In this document: piece by piece, positions 34,709-46,800 of the stretch | Layout of the letters: every line of letters starts with the position of its first letter | How positions within the stretch are numbered: the first letter of the stretch is position 1 | Assembly: GCA_947247005.1 (NCBI GenBank) | Contig: OX365951.1 | Coordinates: forward strand, 317,501 to 381,500 | Direction of reading: 5' to 3' | Source of the DNA: Spisula solida | Lineage: Eukaryota > Mollusca > Bivalvia > Venerida > Mactridae | Length of the DNA: 64,000 nucleotides | Made by a program: the position numbers and the translations under genes | Notes under the pieces: generated by a model | The model's database searches: none | What the model was told of the DNA's origin: nothing | Seen by the model: only the letters and a program-made list of their open reading frames with translations

Positions 34709-36146
34709 TAAAGAGTTGTCTTGCAATGTTATTTTCTCTGTAACTGTACGGTATATGTACCACCACATCATCAGCAATAATCAACAATAATCTAATACCT
34801 CGAAATGTTCGGGTAATTGGGAAGAATTCGTCTTATCCATTAAAGCTTTTAGTGAGCGTTAATAAGTTAAAGAATCCAGCTAACACTTATTGATACCGGG
34901 TATTATCAAAACATCGCATGTTTGGAACGTGGTTATAAATAAGCTTACTTTTCTACTCAATCCTTGATTAGCGTAAATGAATATTTATTATTTATGTTTA
35001 TGGAAAAAAAAACATAATTACCTAATCCATTATTAGATTTTCAGAAGAACCATTTTAAGTGAACACTTTATTTTGCGTCTAAGTATTATAAATATTATTA
35101 TGCGGGCAAGTAGTTACAAATTATTTGAACAAAAAAAAACAAAAACAAACAAATAACTCAAATAAAACTGAATTTTCTACATGCTATGACTCGCCTAACA
35201 TTTCAGTATCCTCAAACGGAATTATCAAGGCTTCAAGTGGTATTAATTGCATATTGTCCAAGAGCAGTTTACAAACAAAACTGTTTGCAATGTCCGTGAT
35301 ATCCTGTTGGGTTCTGTGTACAACTACAGCGAATTTGTTCGAAATCCTGTTTCTCCTAAAAGGTGGAGTTTTTTCTAGTAAAATGAATTTTAAAGGAATT
35401 CATATGTAATAGAAATTCGAAATCAAGAATAGCTCGGAAGAAATCTAACACTATTAGATATATGATACTGTCATAATTGGTGAGCTACTTATTTCTCGGT
35501 TGGGCGTTCATCTGGTATTCCCTTCGCAGTATTTTGAACGTTTATAAATACATGTAATCTAAATTTCAGTTTCAGTTAGATACAGAAACATGTAAAAATA
35601 CATTATTTGCATTGTGACACTGTCATACATTTTCGTTAACACGTAGATGTTTCCTACCTTAATATTGTTCATATTAATATTTAATTGCATTTAGTTTGTT
35701 GAAACAATTTTCCAGGAGTTGCAACTATATATGTATGCGTTGACTTCGTTTTCGATTATGTCGAACAGTATGATATTATAGAATTCCTTTTGTTAATTTA
35801 CAACAAATAACCTACTTTAAACACGTCATTATTGTGTTGTGGTTAGTCTTTCAGAATTCATGAAATTTGCACGACGTCATTAATCCAAATTACGTTTCCT
35901 ATATCACCATTATTTCCGCAAGTATTTTCGCAAGTTTACAATCAAACACAGGAAAAACAACATCATGCATTTACCATTCACTGTGTTGGATTAATATAAA
36001 TTGATGCTCCTCCGTACAGAGTTCTACATTTCCTATCCTCATGACGATAAACTCAATACATGTATATTGTAATACATTTCGATATATATGTCTTTTTCAA
36101 CAAAGTCTACTAAGTTGACTTCCGTGCATATTTACGACGTTTTACG

Positions 36147-36890
36147 ACATGTGTCGCCCCATTAACATAAATAATGCCATTAACTTTAACATCGACCAAA
36201 CTAAATGCCTCCGGATCAATCCAGGCAGCAGACAAGGCATCCACATAGAAGGACAAGCCATTGAATATGTTGACAACTTCACCTATCTTGGCAGCATCGA
36301 CAGCAAGACAGGAGGCACAGAGCAGGACATCAAGGCCAGAATAGAGAAAGCCCGCCATACATTTGCAACAATGAGACCAGTGTGGAATAACCGACACATC
36401 CACTGGAAGACAAAGATCAGGCTATTTAACACCAATGTCAAGACAGTCCTCCTCTATGGTGCTGAAACTTGGAGAAGGACTAAACGCCTGGACCAGAGTC
36501 TGCAAGTGTTCATTAACAAATGCCTCAGACAGATCTTACAGATAAGGTGGCCTGAGAAGATTTCAAACCAGGATTTATGTGCGAGAACAAGGCAGCTACC
36601 CGTCACCGACTCCATACTACAGAAAAAATGGTGATGGAATGGACACACACTGCGAAGAGCCCAACCCAACATAGCAAGGCACGCACTGGATTGGAATCCG
36701 CAAGGGACTAGAAGAAGAGGCAGGCCAACAAACTCCTGGCGCAGAACACTGGACATAGAGCTCCGTAAGACAAGGATGTCATGGGGAGAAGCAAAAGCCC
36801 GGGCCATGGACCGATCCAGATGGAGAGATGTGGTAAAGGCCCTATGATCCGACCGGAGTGAAGAGGACTAAGTAACTTTAACATAACAAT
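36147..36890 (+). mobile_element. RTE-type LINE 3' fragment
   Basis: A severely 5'-truncated non-LTR element retaining only the end of the RT protein and a 3' tail (CCGACCGGAGTGAAGAGGAC, TAAGTAACTTTAAC). It inserted at or near the right edge of alpha copy A. No simple-repeat tail or target duplication was recognised. The higher GC and clear reading frame contrast with the surrounding DNA. Confidence 0.75.
36180..36847 (+). pseudogene. C-terminal part of an RTE-type endonuclease-reverse transcriptase
   Basis: The frame encodes the segment after the catalytic RT core: TKCLRIN, YVDNFTYLGSIDSKTGGTEQ, IKARIEKARHTFATMRPVW, LYGAETWR and IRWPEKISNQDLCART. A TGA at 36632-36634 interrupts it, but the same frame then continues WNGHTLRRAQPNIARHALDW, NPQGTRRRGRPTNSWRRTL and ends at 36847. 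The GHTLRR and GRP..SWRR blocks are the usual C-terminus of this protein family. The endonuclease and the catalytic FADD are missing, so it is a dead 5'-truncated copy with one nonsense codon. Confidence 0.8.
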
Positions 36891-37249
36891 GGCTTATGCT
36901 AATTCCAAGTATATCATAACTTGGCAAATATACAAGTAAAAAGCCAATGACCTACGCTCAGAGAGTACTTAGTGTTAGCGAGTGACACAACACATTTATA
37001 AAACTTATTTCCGTAAGCAACAACTAATACAACATTGTCTGTCCTACATTGTACTTTAATTCATTTGAAAGCGACATTCGAAGATTAACAAAAACAAACA
37101 ATGACGAGAAGACACTCAGTAATTTATGTTGTGAAAAAATAACGTCTTATCGAAGCAAAACTAAAATGTCACCTCCTGTATTTAAGTGAAAAAGTATTCA
37201 TCATTCAATGTATGAACGGATTCCCACTCGACAGTTTGTTAAAAGAGAA

Positions 37250-37370
37250 ATAGAAAATCGGACAGGGAATACAGCGCTCACACATAAAAGCACCACACAC
37301 TTCAAACATACGACACAATGCACAACACACAACTGAACAAGAAAATGAACTTAACTACTACATATATGAG
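37250..37370 (-). repeat. RT-linked repeat family tail, diverged
   Basis: Plus-strand landmarks in minus orientation are ATCGGACAGGGAATACAGCG, ACACTTCAAACATACG, ACAATGCACAACACACAACT and GAACAAGAAAATGAACT. The copy matches 52985-53125 better than the 18.4-kb copy, defining a second subfamily. Confidence 0.6.
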
Positions 37371-37472
37371 TCAAACTTTCATCTGTCGAAACATCGAAAG
37401 ACCATGTCCATGCTGTCAAAAAGTTGAAAGAGCTAGTTTCAGCCATAAACAAGCGGAATGACACAATATACC

Positions 37473-37628
37473 ATATAGGTTTGCTTGAAATATCTATTTT
37501 TGGGGATTGGGATGGTTCTTTTCTTTTCAAACAGAAACGACGACAGCGCCTAGCCATCCACGCAAGAGTCAGACATAGAACGAACCATCCACATCCCCAA
37601 AGAATGGATATTTCAAGCAAGCCTATAT
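37473..37628. repeat. Foldback with ~50-bp arms
   Basis: The left arm (37473-37524) and right arm (37577-37628) are inverted copies sharing ATATAGG.TTGCTTGAAAT, ATC.AT..TTTGGGGAT and GGGATGGTTC-like ends, with about five mismatches. The loop of about 50 bp contains AAACGACGACAGCGCC. It could be a small foldback element or part of the adjacent repeat copy. Overlapping frames on both strands are explained by it. Confidence 0.75.
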
Positions 37629-38600
37629 ACTCACTCCGCAATGAATGACACACTAATTATAAATGATAACTACACTGAGGTGATTTATAATTTATAATAA
37701 TTATGCCGTTGAAACCGCATAATACATGTAAGCCGTTACAAATGCTTAAACGGACTAACATAAATATCTAATTTGTCACTTCATGTGCTCAGTAGGTGCA
37801 GCATATAAAAGTGCATAGTTATTTCCTACAACAAAGCGAACAACACATATCGTGTGGTGTTCAATTTGGTATTCGTTGTATTCGTTGTAGTGTGATTATG
37901 TCATTAATGGTTATTTGGAACAATCGTTCCGATTCTATATTAAGCTACCATTAACATTATTCTAGTCTCACTTTTAACGGGGTGAACATCAATATGATTT
38001 GCTGGATGTTTGTTTCAAAACGGTAACGGCGAGTCTGAAGTGACACATGCATTGTTTTATTTTATTTCGTTTTAACGCATATATGGCCACCCGTTTTTAA
38101 CAATAACTAGTAGTGACTATTTCATCGACACAATTTATTCATAGAAAATATTTTCTTTCGGTCGAGTCTTCTACCGGGAGCCATCGTGGCCCATCGGGAG
38201 AAAATATGTGCAATTACACAACGCCGATGTGTTTTCCGCAGTGGGTTCCTGGTATAAGCAAACTCCATCGAAAGTCACTATTTTGTCTGGCATACAAAGT
38301 CTATATTTGGCTTTTATCTAATGCATCGTCTATATGATGCTTCATGAAATATGTATTTGTCATGTTCCTGGCTAGAATACAGAACTAATAGGTTCTCACG
38401 TGGAAACGCAATTGCGCGTAATTGTATGTTAACGCATTAATTTTACCAATGAGACAGAGGTAAAACACATTCATGTGCACGTCACTGGCTAACCACGAGC
38501 AAGTATGAACGCATTTTGATCTTGACCTGAGGGTATGGGTCAGGTTATATGATGTGACATGTGTATAAGGTACAATGTATAAGGTTGTATAATAAAATAA
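37629..38600. other. Mosaic of short duplicated fragments, no gene
   Basis: About 37860-37990 matches the end of beta (25590-25614 plus 26560-26625, and 50660-50730) and preserves the hAT empty site. About 38360-38540 matches 54815-54990 (CATGTTCCTGGCTAGAATA, ATTCATGTGCACGTCACTG). No coding sequence is supported. Confidence 0.55.
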
Positions 38601-40230
38601 TGGTAAACTTGCTAAAACGTGTGTACACTGTTACCGTTTTCCATCTTAACACGTGTCTTTATACATTTGAAAAGGTGTATTAATTAATTTACCATTAGTA
38701 GTTTAAACTACAGTATGGCTGCGAAATTGTTGAAATGACACGTTTGGAATCCTGCAATGATAATTCTCCCTGGAACCAGAAAGCTGTCGTTATGAATAAA
38801 CTTATGTAGCATGAATATGTTACAGTCGGGTTAGTCCGAAATGTTTAATTTTTAATGTTACTCTAGGCAGCAATAATAAATAATGCATACATGTACTATT
38901 TAAGGACTTAGAAAATACCATAACGTATTTCGTATTAGTGAATCAGCCGTTTTAGTAACATTATATTTAATTGTATGCACATAGCGGTACCATCAACAAC
39001 CAAGGAACATCAATTCTCACCTTATTTAAGAAATAAAAATCTGTTCGCGTATTTTGTCGGTGAATAAAACACGGGCAGGAGTTCGGATCCGTAAAATTTA
39101 AATCACGAGTATTTATTCTAAATACGATAATATCCCGTACTATTTAACTGCGCGCATTCCATTTTCACCCATTTGACATTTAACATAATTCCACGCTGAA
39201 ATTGAGTGGCTTATTGGCTGGTACAATTACCTCCCTCGTTAATGAAAACGACCTTCACAATTTTCTGAAGGAAATAACACATTTTAAACATTGAAACAAT
39301 TTTAATACAAATGTAACACGCATGAAATGAAAAATATCAATTGATTGATTATCAGAAGTTATAATGAAATTTGGTTTCGAGACTATATTGGAGTTTCTAA
39401 ATATAGATGCCTATGTAGCTGTAAAACATAACTAATACATAACATAACACAACTGTATTTGGCATAATACAAATGTACATATCAGCTAAAAACGTCACTT
39501 TGCAATATAACAATGTTAAACATATATTTTACATGGGGCCAGTCAGAAAAATAAATTCCTAAAGTTACACTCCGACTTTTTAATTTATTTGAACATTTGG
39601 TTTCGATCGAACGAACTATCGATCATTTTGTAATTACGTGTACTTGATCAGTTGATTATTCATCGTGTTCGCTGCCTCTATCCTTCTTATATTTACATAT
39701 GGGTTATGACAGCGAAAGGCATGGCCTATTGCTCATAGTGTAACTGATGTGTACCTAATAACTATTTTGGAGTCATGCGTCTATGAATTCAAAATCATAT
39801 ACATGTAATACATGAATTAAACAGAAATACAGATAAGTTAATGATTTCGTTGTTGAGTTTATGCATAAAATCCATATACTCTATGTTCCCAGCAAAAGTT
39901 ACGTACCTGTTTATTCAGGTTTTACACCGCTTCTCAACAGTTTAAGCCAATTCACACATACACCAGTTACCCTAGACAAAATCAGAACAAATACTAATTT
40001 ACCAGGGGAAAATCCACATTGTGGTCAAATGTTAATGGAAAGGTAGGACCTGCCTCGTCCGGACACACCCAGTTCGCTTATCACAGAACCGCAGCCGGGA
40101 CTACAAGTACTGTCATGTACTGTGAAACGTATTGGCATTACAATGTTAGGTATAAGCATCCTACACACATCTATGTAGTCATACAGTCATACAGTAATGA
40201 TGTACTCATTTTGTCCATGCGTAAATTATA

Positions 40231-40566
40231 TCACCATAACCTGGTTTCAAGTAATAAATTGCTTTTAAAACATTTAAAAGTTTGGCTGGAATGGGAACAT
40301 GCCTCATATTCTTCAGTTATACGTACGGATGTTTGGTTCTTTCCTGCATCTAGAAAAGGAGTTAATGAGTATAATTTTGGGTTTGTCGTGCCATTTACGA
40401 CGATAGCTAAAACATTCAACGATTTCGAATTGGTAATTGTATGTGAAATGGTATGCATGCTAGTGCCAATTCTTAGCACACTTATTACTTTCTTAAATTG
40501 CAAATAGTTATAATTTTGAAAGGGGTACAAATTTGTTTTTATTAGCAATTGCTCGTTGGTATACAA
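40231..40566 (-). other. Decayed reading frame conserved in part among alpha copies
   Basis: The block 40255-40480 is the best conserved part of alpha. On the minus strand B, C (50935-51156) and D (56068-56313) all encode a similar peptide around LAIVVN.TT.PKL.SLTPFL and IIEEYEACSH.SQT.KCFKS. In A and E the frame is broken. On the plus strand a frame with WEHASYSS and KGVNE is open in B and C but has a stop in D. Either strand could be a relic exon or neither. I do not recognise the peptide, and AT-rich conserved DNA can stay open in both directions. Confidence 0.25.
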
Positions 40567-42395
40567 TATATCATACGTGTAAAAGGACTATGTGATTATA
40601 ATAAGCTGTATGTCCTTTACGAAGCAAATACACCAGTAGTGTTTAAATTTAAATCGTATTCGTTAAGGTCGATTGTGGAACAGGTTCTGCAACACAATAT
40701 CTTTCAACAGACTGTTATGTGATGGTACATGTATCTATTAGCAATACAGTAAGATGGACGCTGTTGGAGTCTTTAAGCGTCAAGTACGGGACGCAATAAT
40801 GCCATACTTATGTATAAATTGCCTTTTAATTGACTCGGCAACATTCAGAAATATCGTACCGAAACAGACGCTCTATAAGTAGTCTTATAATTTAAACTAC
40901 GGATATAAACAGTGGACAATACGTAAAAAAAAGACAGACAGCCAAAACTCCACAAGAACATGAACTCGTTGTTGCATGTGGAGAATTTACTTCAATTTGG
41001 CACGCTTCGTACTACAAATCATTGTTTTCCTGGCTTGTATAGGAGCATATAACGATGATATAATGGCGAATTTATATGCATCATCAAAACAAAATAACTT
41101 GCCCACGTAAATACTAGTCTTGTATGAAAACACAGTTTGATAGTGATATACGTTATATTTCAGACATGATGAATAACCTTTCATAAAGCAATACCAAGAG
41201 CAACTTGAAAACAACAGCGATCAGGGCCTCACACTACAACGACCAGCGCCTCTCTGTTCATGTATGGACGTACGACAGCGTTGAAGGCCTCTTAACAAAT
41301 ATACAGCTATACAACACAGACCATGCTCTCTCCACTCCCATTTTAAAATCTCACACTTGTCACTTACATGTACGTTGTCTCCACTCAGATATCTGCATCA
41401 CTGCTTCATAATGATCACGGTCTCTCAACAATCTTATATGTGCAACAATCATGGCGTCACACAACAACATTCCACACGCATTCCATGCACTATAATTACC
41501 GTGACAACATGCATTTAGTGTAGCATTTCTCACAATGACGAGTATGGCTGCATTCACAATTACGCTAGATTTCGTTGTGAGCCACAATTATCAATTTAAT
41601 CAACCGGGAGTGTATTTCATCTGGAAGATGTCAGAAGAATAAGCTGCCAAGTTTTAAGATCAAATCGGAAGCCTGATTGTAGTTTTTTAAACCGTTTGAG
41701 CGTGTTTAGTATCTTCTTTATCCCAAAATTGGTTTATAACAATCCCGAATAATGTGCAGGCTCTACAATTAATTAAATTACAATTATGTAACTTTCATTT
41801 AATAGGAATTGTATTGATAATATTTTTTTTAAGTTTGTAAACGTTAATAATGTCATAAACAAAAAGTAATTATAACAATGTTATTGTGAATGTGGTTTTA
41901 TGAAACACGTACCAGTATATAACGTGGTTTGTGACGTCATTGTCAGCTTAAACGAGCAGCGAATAATCAGTAACAATTCAGATCGTTACATTTACGACCA
42001 GTATATTTACAAATGTTTCACACGCTATCTAAATATCAGGGGAAGATAAGTCCGTTCATGAACAGGATTCAAGGCCGTACCGCAGGTTATCCGTTCCCAA
42101 TTGGGAATCGAGCATGTATCACGGGTTCCCATTCTAGCAATTGAGTTATTTGGAATGGTTTGTATTATATGTATTGTTTAAAGACAGCCTCTTCACCAAC
42201 TATACAATTATACAATTGTTCTACATTGCATGTCACATTATTGGTCTGGATGAACAGCCATTAGATCATCAATTTAATTGAACGAACGAAGAGAGACAAA
42301 CACTTATGTCGAATATATTGTTATTCCTGAGTTTCTAGACGTTTATAATTATTAGTGTGGTCAACGTACGGGTCATTACAATGTTTATGATTATG

Positions 42396-42408
42396 GTGGG
42401 GGGGGGGG
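42396..42408 (+). repeat. Variable G-run (alpha B allele)
   Basis: GGTGGGGGGGGGGG follows TTTATGATTAT at the same alpha position as the G-rich runs at 34698, 52839 and 62138. Confidence 0.8.
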
Positions 42409-43894
42409 AATAGTTGTCTTGCAATGTTCTTTTCTCTGTAACTGTACGGTACATGTACCACCGCATCATCAGCAATAATCAACAATAATCTAGTACCTCG
42501 AAATGTTCGGGTAATTGGGAAGAATTCGTCTTATCCATTAAAGCTTTTAGTGAGCGTTAATAAGTTAAAGAATCCAGCTAACACTTATTGATACCGGGTA
42601 TTATCAAAACATCGCATGTCTGGAACAAGGTTATAAATAAGCTTACTTTTCTACTCAATCCTTGATTAGTGTAAATGAATATTTATTATTTATGTTTATG
42701 AAAATAAAGACATAATAACTTAACCCATTAGATGTTCAGAAGAAACATTTTAACGCTATTTTGCGTTTAAGTTTCATTACTATAATTATGTGGGCATGTA
42801 GTATTCAATTACAAATTATTTGAAAACAAATAACCGGAAGAACGATTAATCGGATAAAAACTGAATTTGCTCAATGTTATGACACGCAACACAATTATGT
42901 ATTCTCTAACGGAATTATCAAGGTTTCAAGCGATCTAAATTAAGTCTTGTCCATGAGTTATTTACAAACAGTTTAAATCTTTGAAATGTCCGTGATATCA
43001 TTTTGGTTAAAACGAAAGCGAACTTGTCCGAAACCGTGTTTCCCCAAAAGGTCGATTTAATCGAAATAAAACAATTAGTTTTTCTCTGGTTTAAATATAT
43101 ATTCATAGGAAGTCGTATGTTATAGAAAATTTAAAATCAAGAATTGCTCGGAAGAAATCTAACACTTTTACCCACTGATTACTCGGTTTTCCCTTTCGCA
43201 CTATTTTGAACGTTTATAAATACATGTAATTTAAATTTCAGTTAATATTAGATACAAATACCTATAAAAATACAAAAATACCATTGTCACACTGTCAGAC
43301 GTAAACACACAGATGAAACGTGCTGAATAACTTAGCATTGTTCATATTAATATTTAATTTCATTTAGTTTGTTGAACCAATTATCCCAGGAGTAACAGCT
43401 ATATACTTATTTGTTGACTTCGTTCTCGATTATGTCAAGCAGTATGGTATTATTAGATTTCCTTCTGCTAATTCACAACAAATGACCTACTTTAAACACG
43501 TCCCTATTGTGTTGCGGTTAGTCTTTTAGAATTCATGAAATCTGCGCGATGTCGTGAATTCTAATTAGGTTTCCGATATATATCATAATTTTTTTCGCAA
43601 GTTTATAATCAAACGCAGGAAAAACAAGATATTGTATTTACCATTCACTGTGTTGTATGAAATATATATGTGAACGCAAATATGAATTGATGCTTCTGTG
43701 TACATGTAATTCTCATGACAATAAACTAAATAAAATTATTGTGATATGTATGTGCTACGTGTACGTGAGAAAATATGTGATATATAGAATCATAGTATAA
43801 ACTGAAGTGGATTAATGTCACATGTCCTTTTTAGTTTTTACAACAAAGAAACAATCAACAACTGTCGGAATAGTGTAGGTCAATATATGTATTT

Positions 43895-46800
43895 TTTGCA
43901 GTAAATCGATCAAATTGTTAATAAGTGAAGCGGTTTGATCATATCAGTCTTAAAGCCTTTATGCAAGTAATTAGGCGGTCATAATGATGACGTATATTAC
44001 TGTAATCTAACTAATGTTCGTCGTCATGGATGGGTTATATCAAAGTGTTTTTGTAATGTTCCTCTGGTAACGTGAATGATAGTTGTAACGTACTACCGTA
44101 CAAGTATACATAATTAGTTGTAACTTTAATTATATCATCGTTACATATAAACTGCACATGTATGTCTATTATGCCTACATTCTTGAAACTTACGCTTGTT
44201 CCTTGATGGACAAGTATATAAAATGCTACCTTACTATTAGGTATCCTTCACTTGATATCGGTCATGTTAAGTGCTTAAATGTTCCGGCCACATGCAGTTG
44301 GTATTGGGCATGATACAAGTACTAGTTTATGTTCTGCTATAGCCCTTACTTACTACAATTGTAACATTTGAAGAGTATGCGTGAACCGGTGGATGAATAG
44401 TACAGGAATAATTTGGCCAACAAACTGTAGATAACAAACTTATCAATCAAAAAAGAAACAGCACTATAATAGCTTACCGAACACCTGAGACGATTTCTGG
44501 ATTGTCTTTAAATATGATGTGTTTTATCAATACAGGTCTGGTTATGCATTTATTTTATAACATGTTTATGATTGGGCAGAACATAAAATCAAGTTCTGGG
44601 CATTCGTTGCCGTAATTGACAACATGTACTGTGCGAGTAATGTCTATACCATTTGATAGTCGTTGTTCTGCACGTATATTTACATCATTAAATGAAACAC
44701 AAAATAATGCTCATCAGACAATAAGCGATATGTGTACATACAATATAAGTGTCATTTTTGTACCACGTTACCTACAGTAAATATAATGATTTCGAGGCAT
44801 GAGAGCTCGCGATGTTCAATACCTAATGCATACCATAAATACTCTAGTGTATATCAAGCAGACAGACCAAGCTATTGACATTATGAAATTCATGACATTA
44901 GGCATAGTACATGTATCCAATTCAGTTATGCTTTTTGTCTGAGCATCAATGATTAAAGTACATAGTTTATGAGAGGTTTATCTTATATTATTGAGGTATT
45001 TGACGTGTTGGAAAGTGGTATTGCAAATAAACATAGGAACACAAACGCAATAATAGTCTAAACACATGATGTAAGGGGCCATCAGATGTATTGCACATTT
45101 GCATGTTACAGAAAACTATATCCGATGATAGGCTTTCGTCCAATGCAATCTAACGAGTAATGCAATGAATAGATGCTATTTGTGTTTGAAATATTGCAGT
45201 TTTCCACCTCAGCCGTTATATCAGTACAGTTTTAGTCCCCCCTTTATGCAAGCAACGTATATATGCGCATAAATTGAATGATATTCCATCTACCTTATCA
45301 TTTCTCAAAGTGGCATTTAATCATATACTGAGTAGTAATTATTCATGAACAATATCAATATTTCATGGTACCGCTGTTAAACTGTCACAAACTATTTAAG
45401 AATGTACCGATTAGTGTAGAATTTATCAAATCAACCATGAAATGATACCCGTGTACTGTTAGTAATAATACATAGGAGACAAATACTATACTGTAAACAC
45501 ATTGATTATGCATTGCTTTTATATTGCAGAAATTGAAATCAAATAATATTAACGCTGTATAATTGTTTTCTTGATTAAATTTCGGCTTGTCAATTATCTT
45601 ACTGACATCTTGATGAAAATAGTGTATAAACTGTCTAAGGCGTCTAGACTATTGTTTGTAAAATTGATGCACCATGTTGACTTCTCCATGAAGACTTTCA
45701 CTTACTTTAGGCCGTCAAATTTAAAACTTATAATTGATTTTTTTTAAAAACTAGACTCTTGTCAAATCTTCAAACTAATTTTAAGTTTTAAGTAAATGTA
45801 CCATACACATTGTGATAAATAAATACATACGTATATTCAAAATGTGCATACACATCCGCAAAATCAGTTAAACATATTTATAACAAATCGGACGGGATTG
45901 CAGCACTTTACTGAAACAGCCAAACATGGAAGTTACACATTTAAATTTATTTTGAAATAAGACATTGGTAAGAGAAATTGCAGTGCTTATGTACACGATA
46001 TTATGTAAACGATTGATTGTCATGAATTCTCGAGTTATAACTGTATTAATGTATTCCAAATGACACGAAAGGTTTCGTCATTTATTTGGTAGTTTACTCA
46101 AGTCCCCTCATTCTTAATAGTTAAACATACATAGTTGATAATATTGCACTAAGTTAAAAGCTAATGAATAATCGCATGCGCTGTCGTTGAGCTACAAATA
46201 AATAGTGATCAAATAGATATTCTGATTAGTGACACCTTTCCCGCTGAAACATTACAGGGCACGTAGATTGTTATTGATCATAAGTATAATAGTTAAAACA
46301 TAACAAGTGCTTTGCTGTAAATCATGATTAGGGTTAAGTTATGTGATCTACAATCAATACACACACACACACTAGTCCTACTGGATTGTTTTATTGATAC
46401 AGCATCCATTGCGACTTATTTATATGTTCGGCATTTGCGACATTTTTATTCAACGGCTATGAAGTTTAATAATAGCAAAAAGGTATGATGACCTAAGGTG
46501 CAAAACAATGGGAATGGTGTACGTGTAATAGGACATAATCAAGGCAATCATCTAAACGTTTCTATCTTGAGCTTAATGTATTATTTATTTTTTGAGTTCA
46601 CAACAATATGCCACAAAAAATTAAGACGTTATCATTCAGACGATACTATTACGTGTAGTAAATATAAACATAGACGCTTGAAAACAACGATAATCTTACT
46701 CAAGTGTATATCCCAAAAGACGAACTAGTTCAAACTGATGTATGATTACAATGCATAATTAACAGCAATGAAGCTTAGTGTTAGTACTTCACGTCACATA

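Larger units (their letters stand above)
31480..36110 (+). repeat. Segmental repeat alpha, copy A
   Basis: Direct diverged copy of the alpha unit. Anchors against copy B are 31550/38700, 31720/38870, 32210/39645, 32810/40262, 33290/41030, 33650/41455, 34230/41935, 34330/42030, 34770/42470, 35190/42880 and 35860/43530. It lacks about 0.64 kb present in B (39005-39640). The right end is interrupted by the RTE-type fragment. Included reading frames are short, differ between copies and are interrupted by stops, so no gene is called. Confidence 0.85.
38600..43890 (+). repeat. Segmental repeat alpha, copy B
   Basis: This is the most complete alpha copy, about 5.3 kb, running directly into beta copy 2. 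It includes a block (39005-39640) absent from A, with GAATAAAACACGGGCAGG and GTTCGGATCCGTAAAATTTA, of unknown nature. Reading frames of up to 162 codons occur but are not maintained across A, C, D and E. Confidence 0.85.

Noticed and set aside
36454..36807. 117-codon minus-strand frame
   Set aside because: Shadow of the RTE-type protein on the plus strand, which shows clear family motifs.
40019..40507. 162-codon frame in alpha B as a host gene
   Set aside because: The frame is broken by stops or shifts in the other alpha copies (for example a TAA in D), so only a decayed conserved block is reported.
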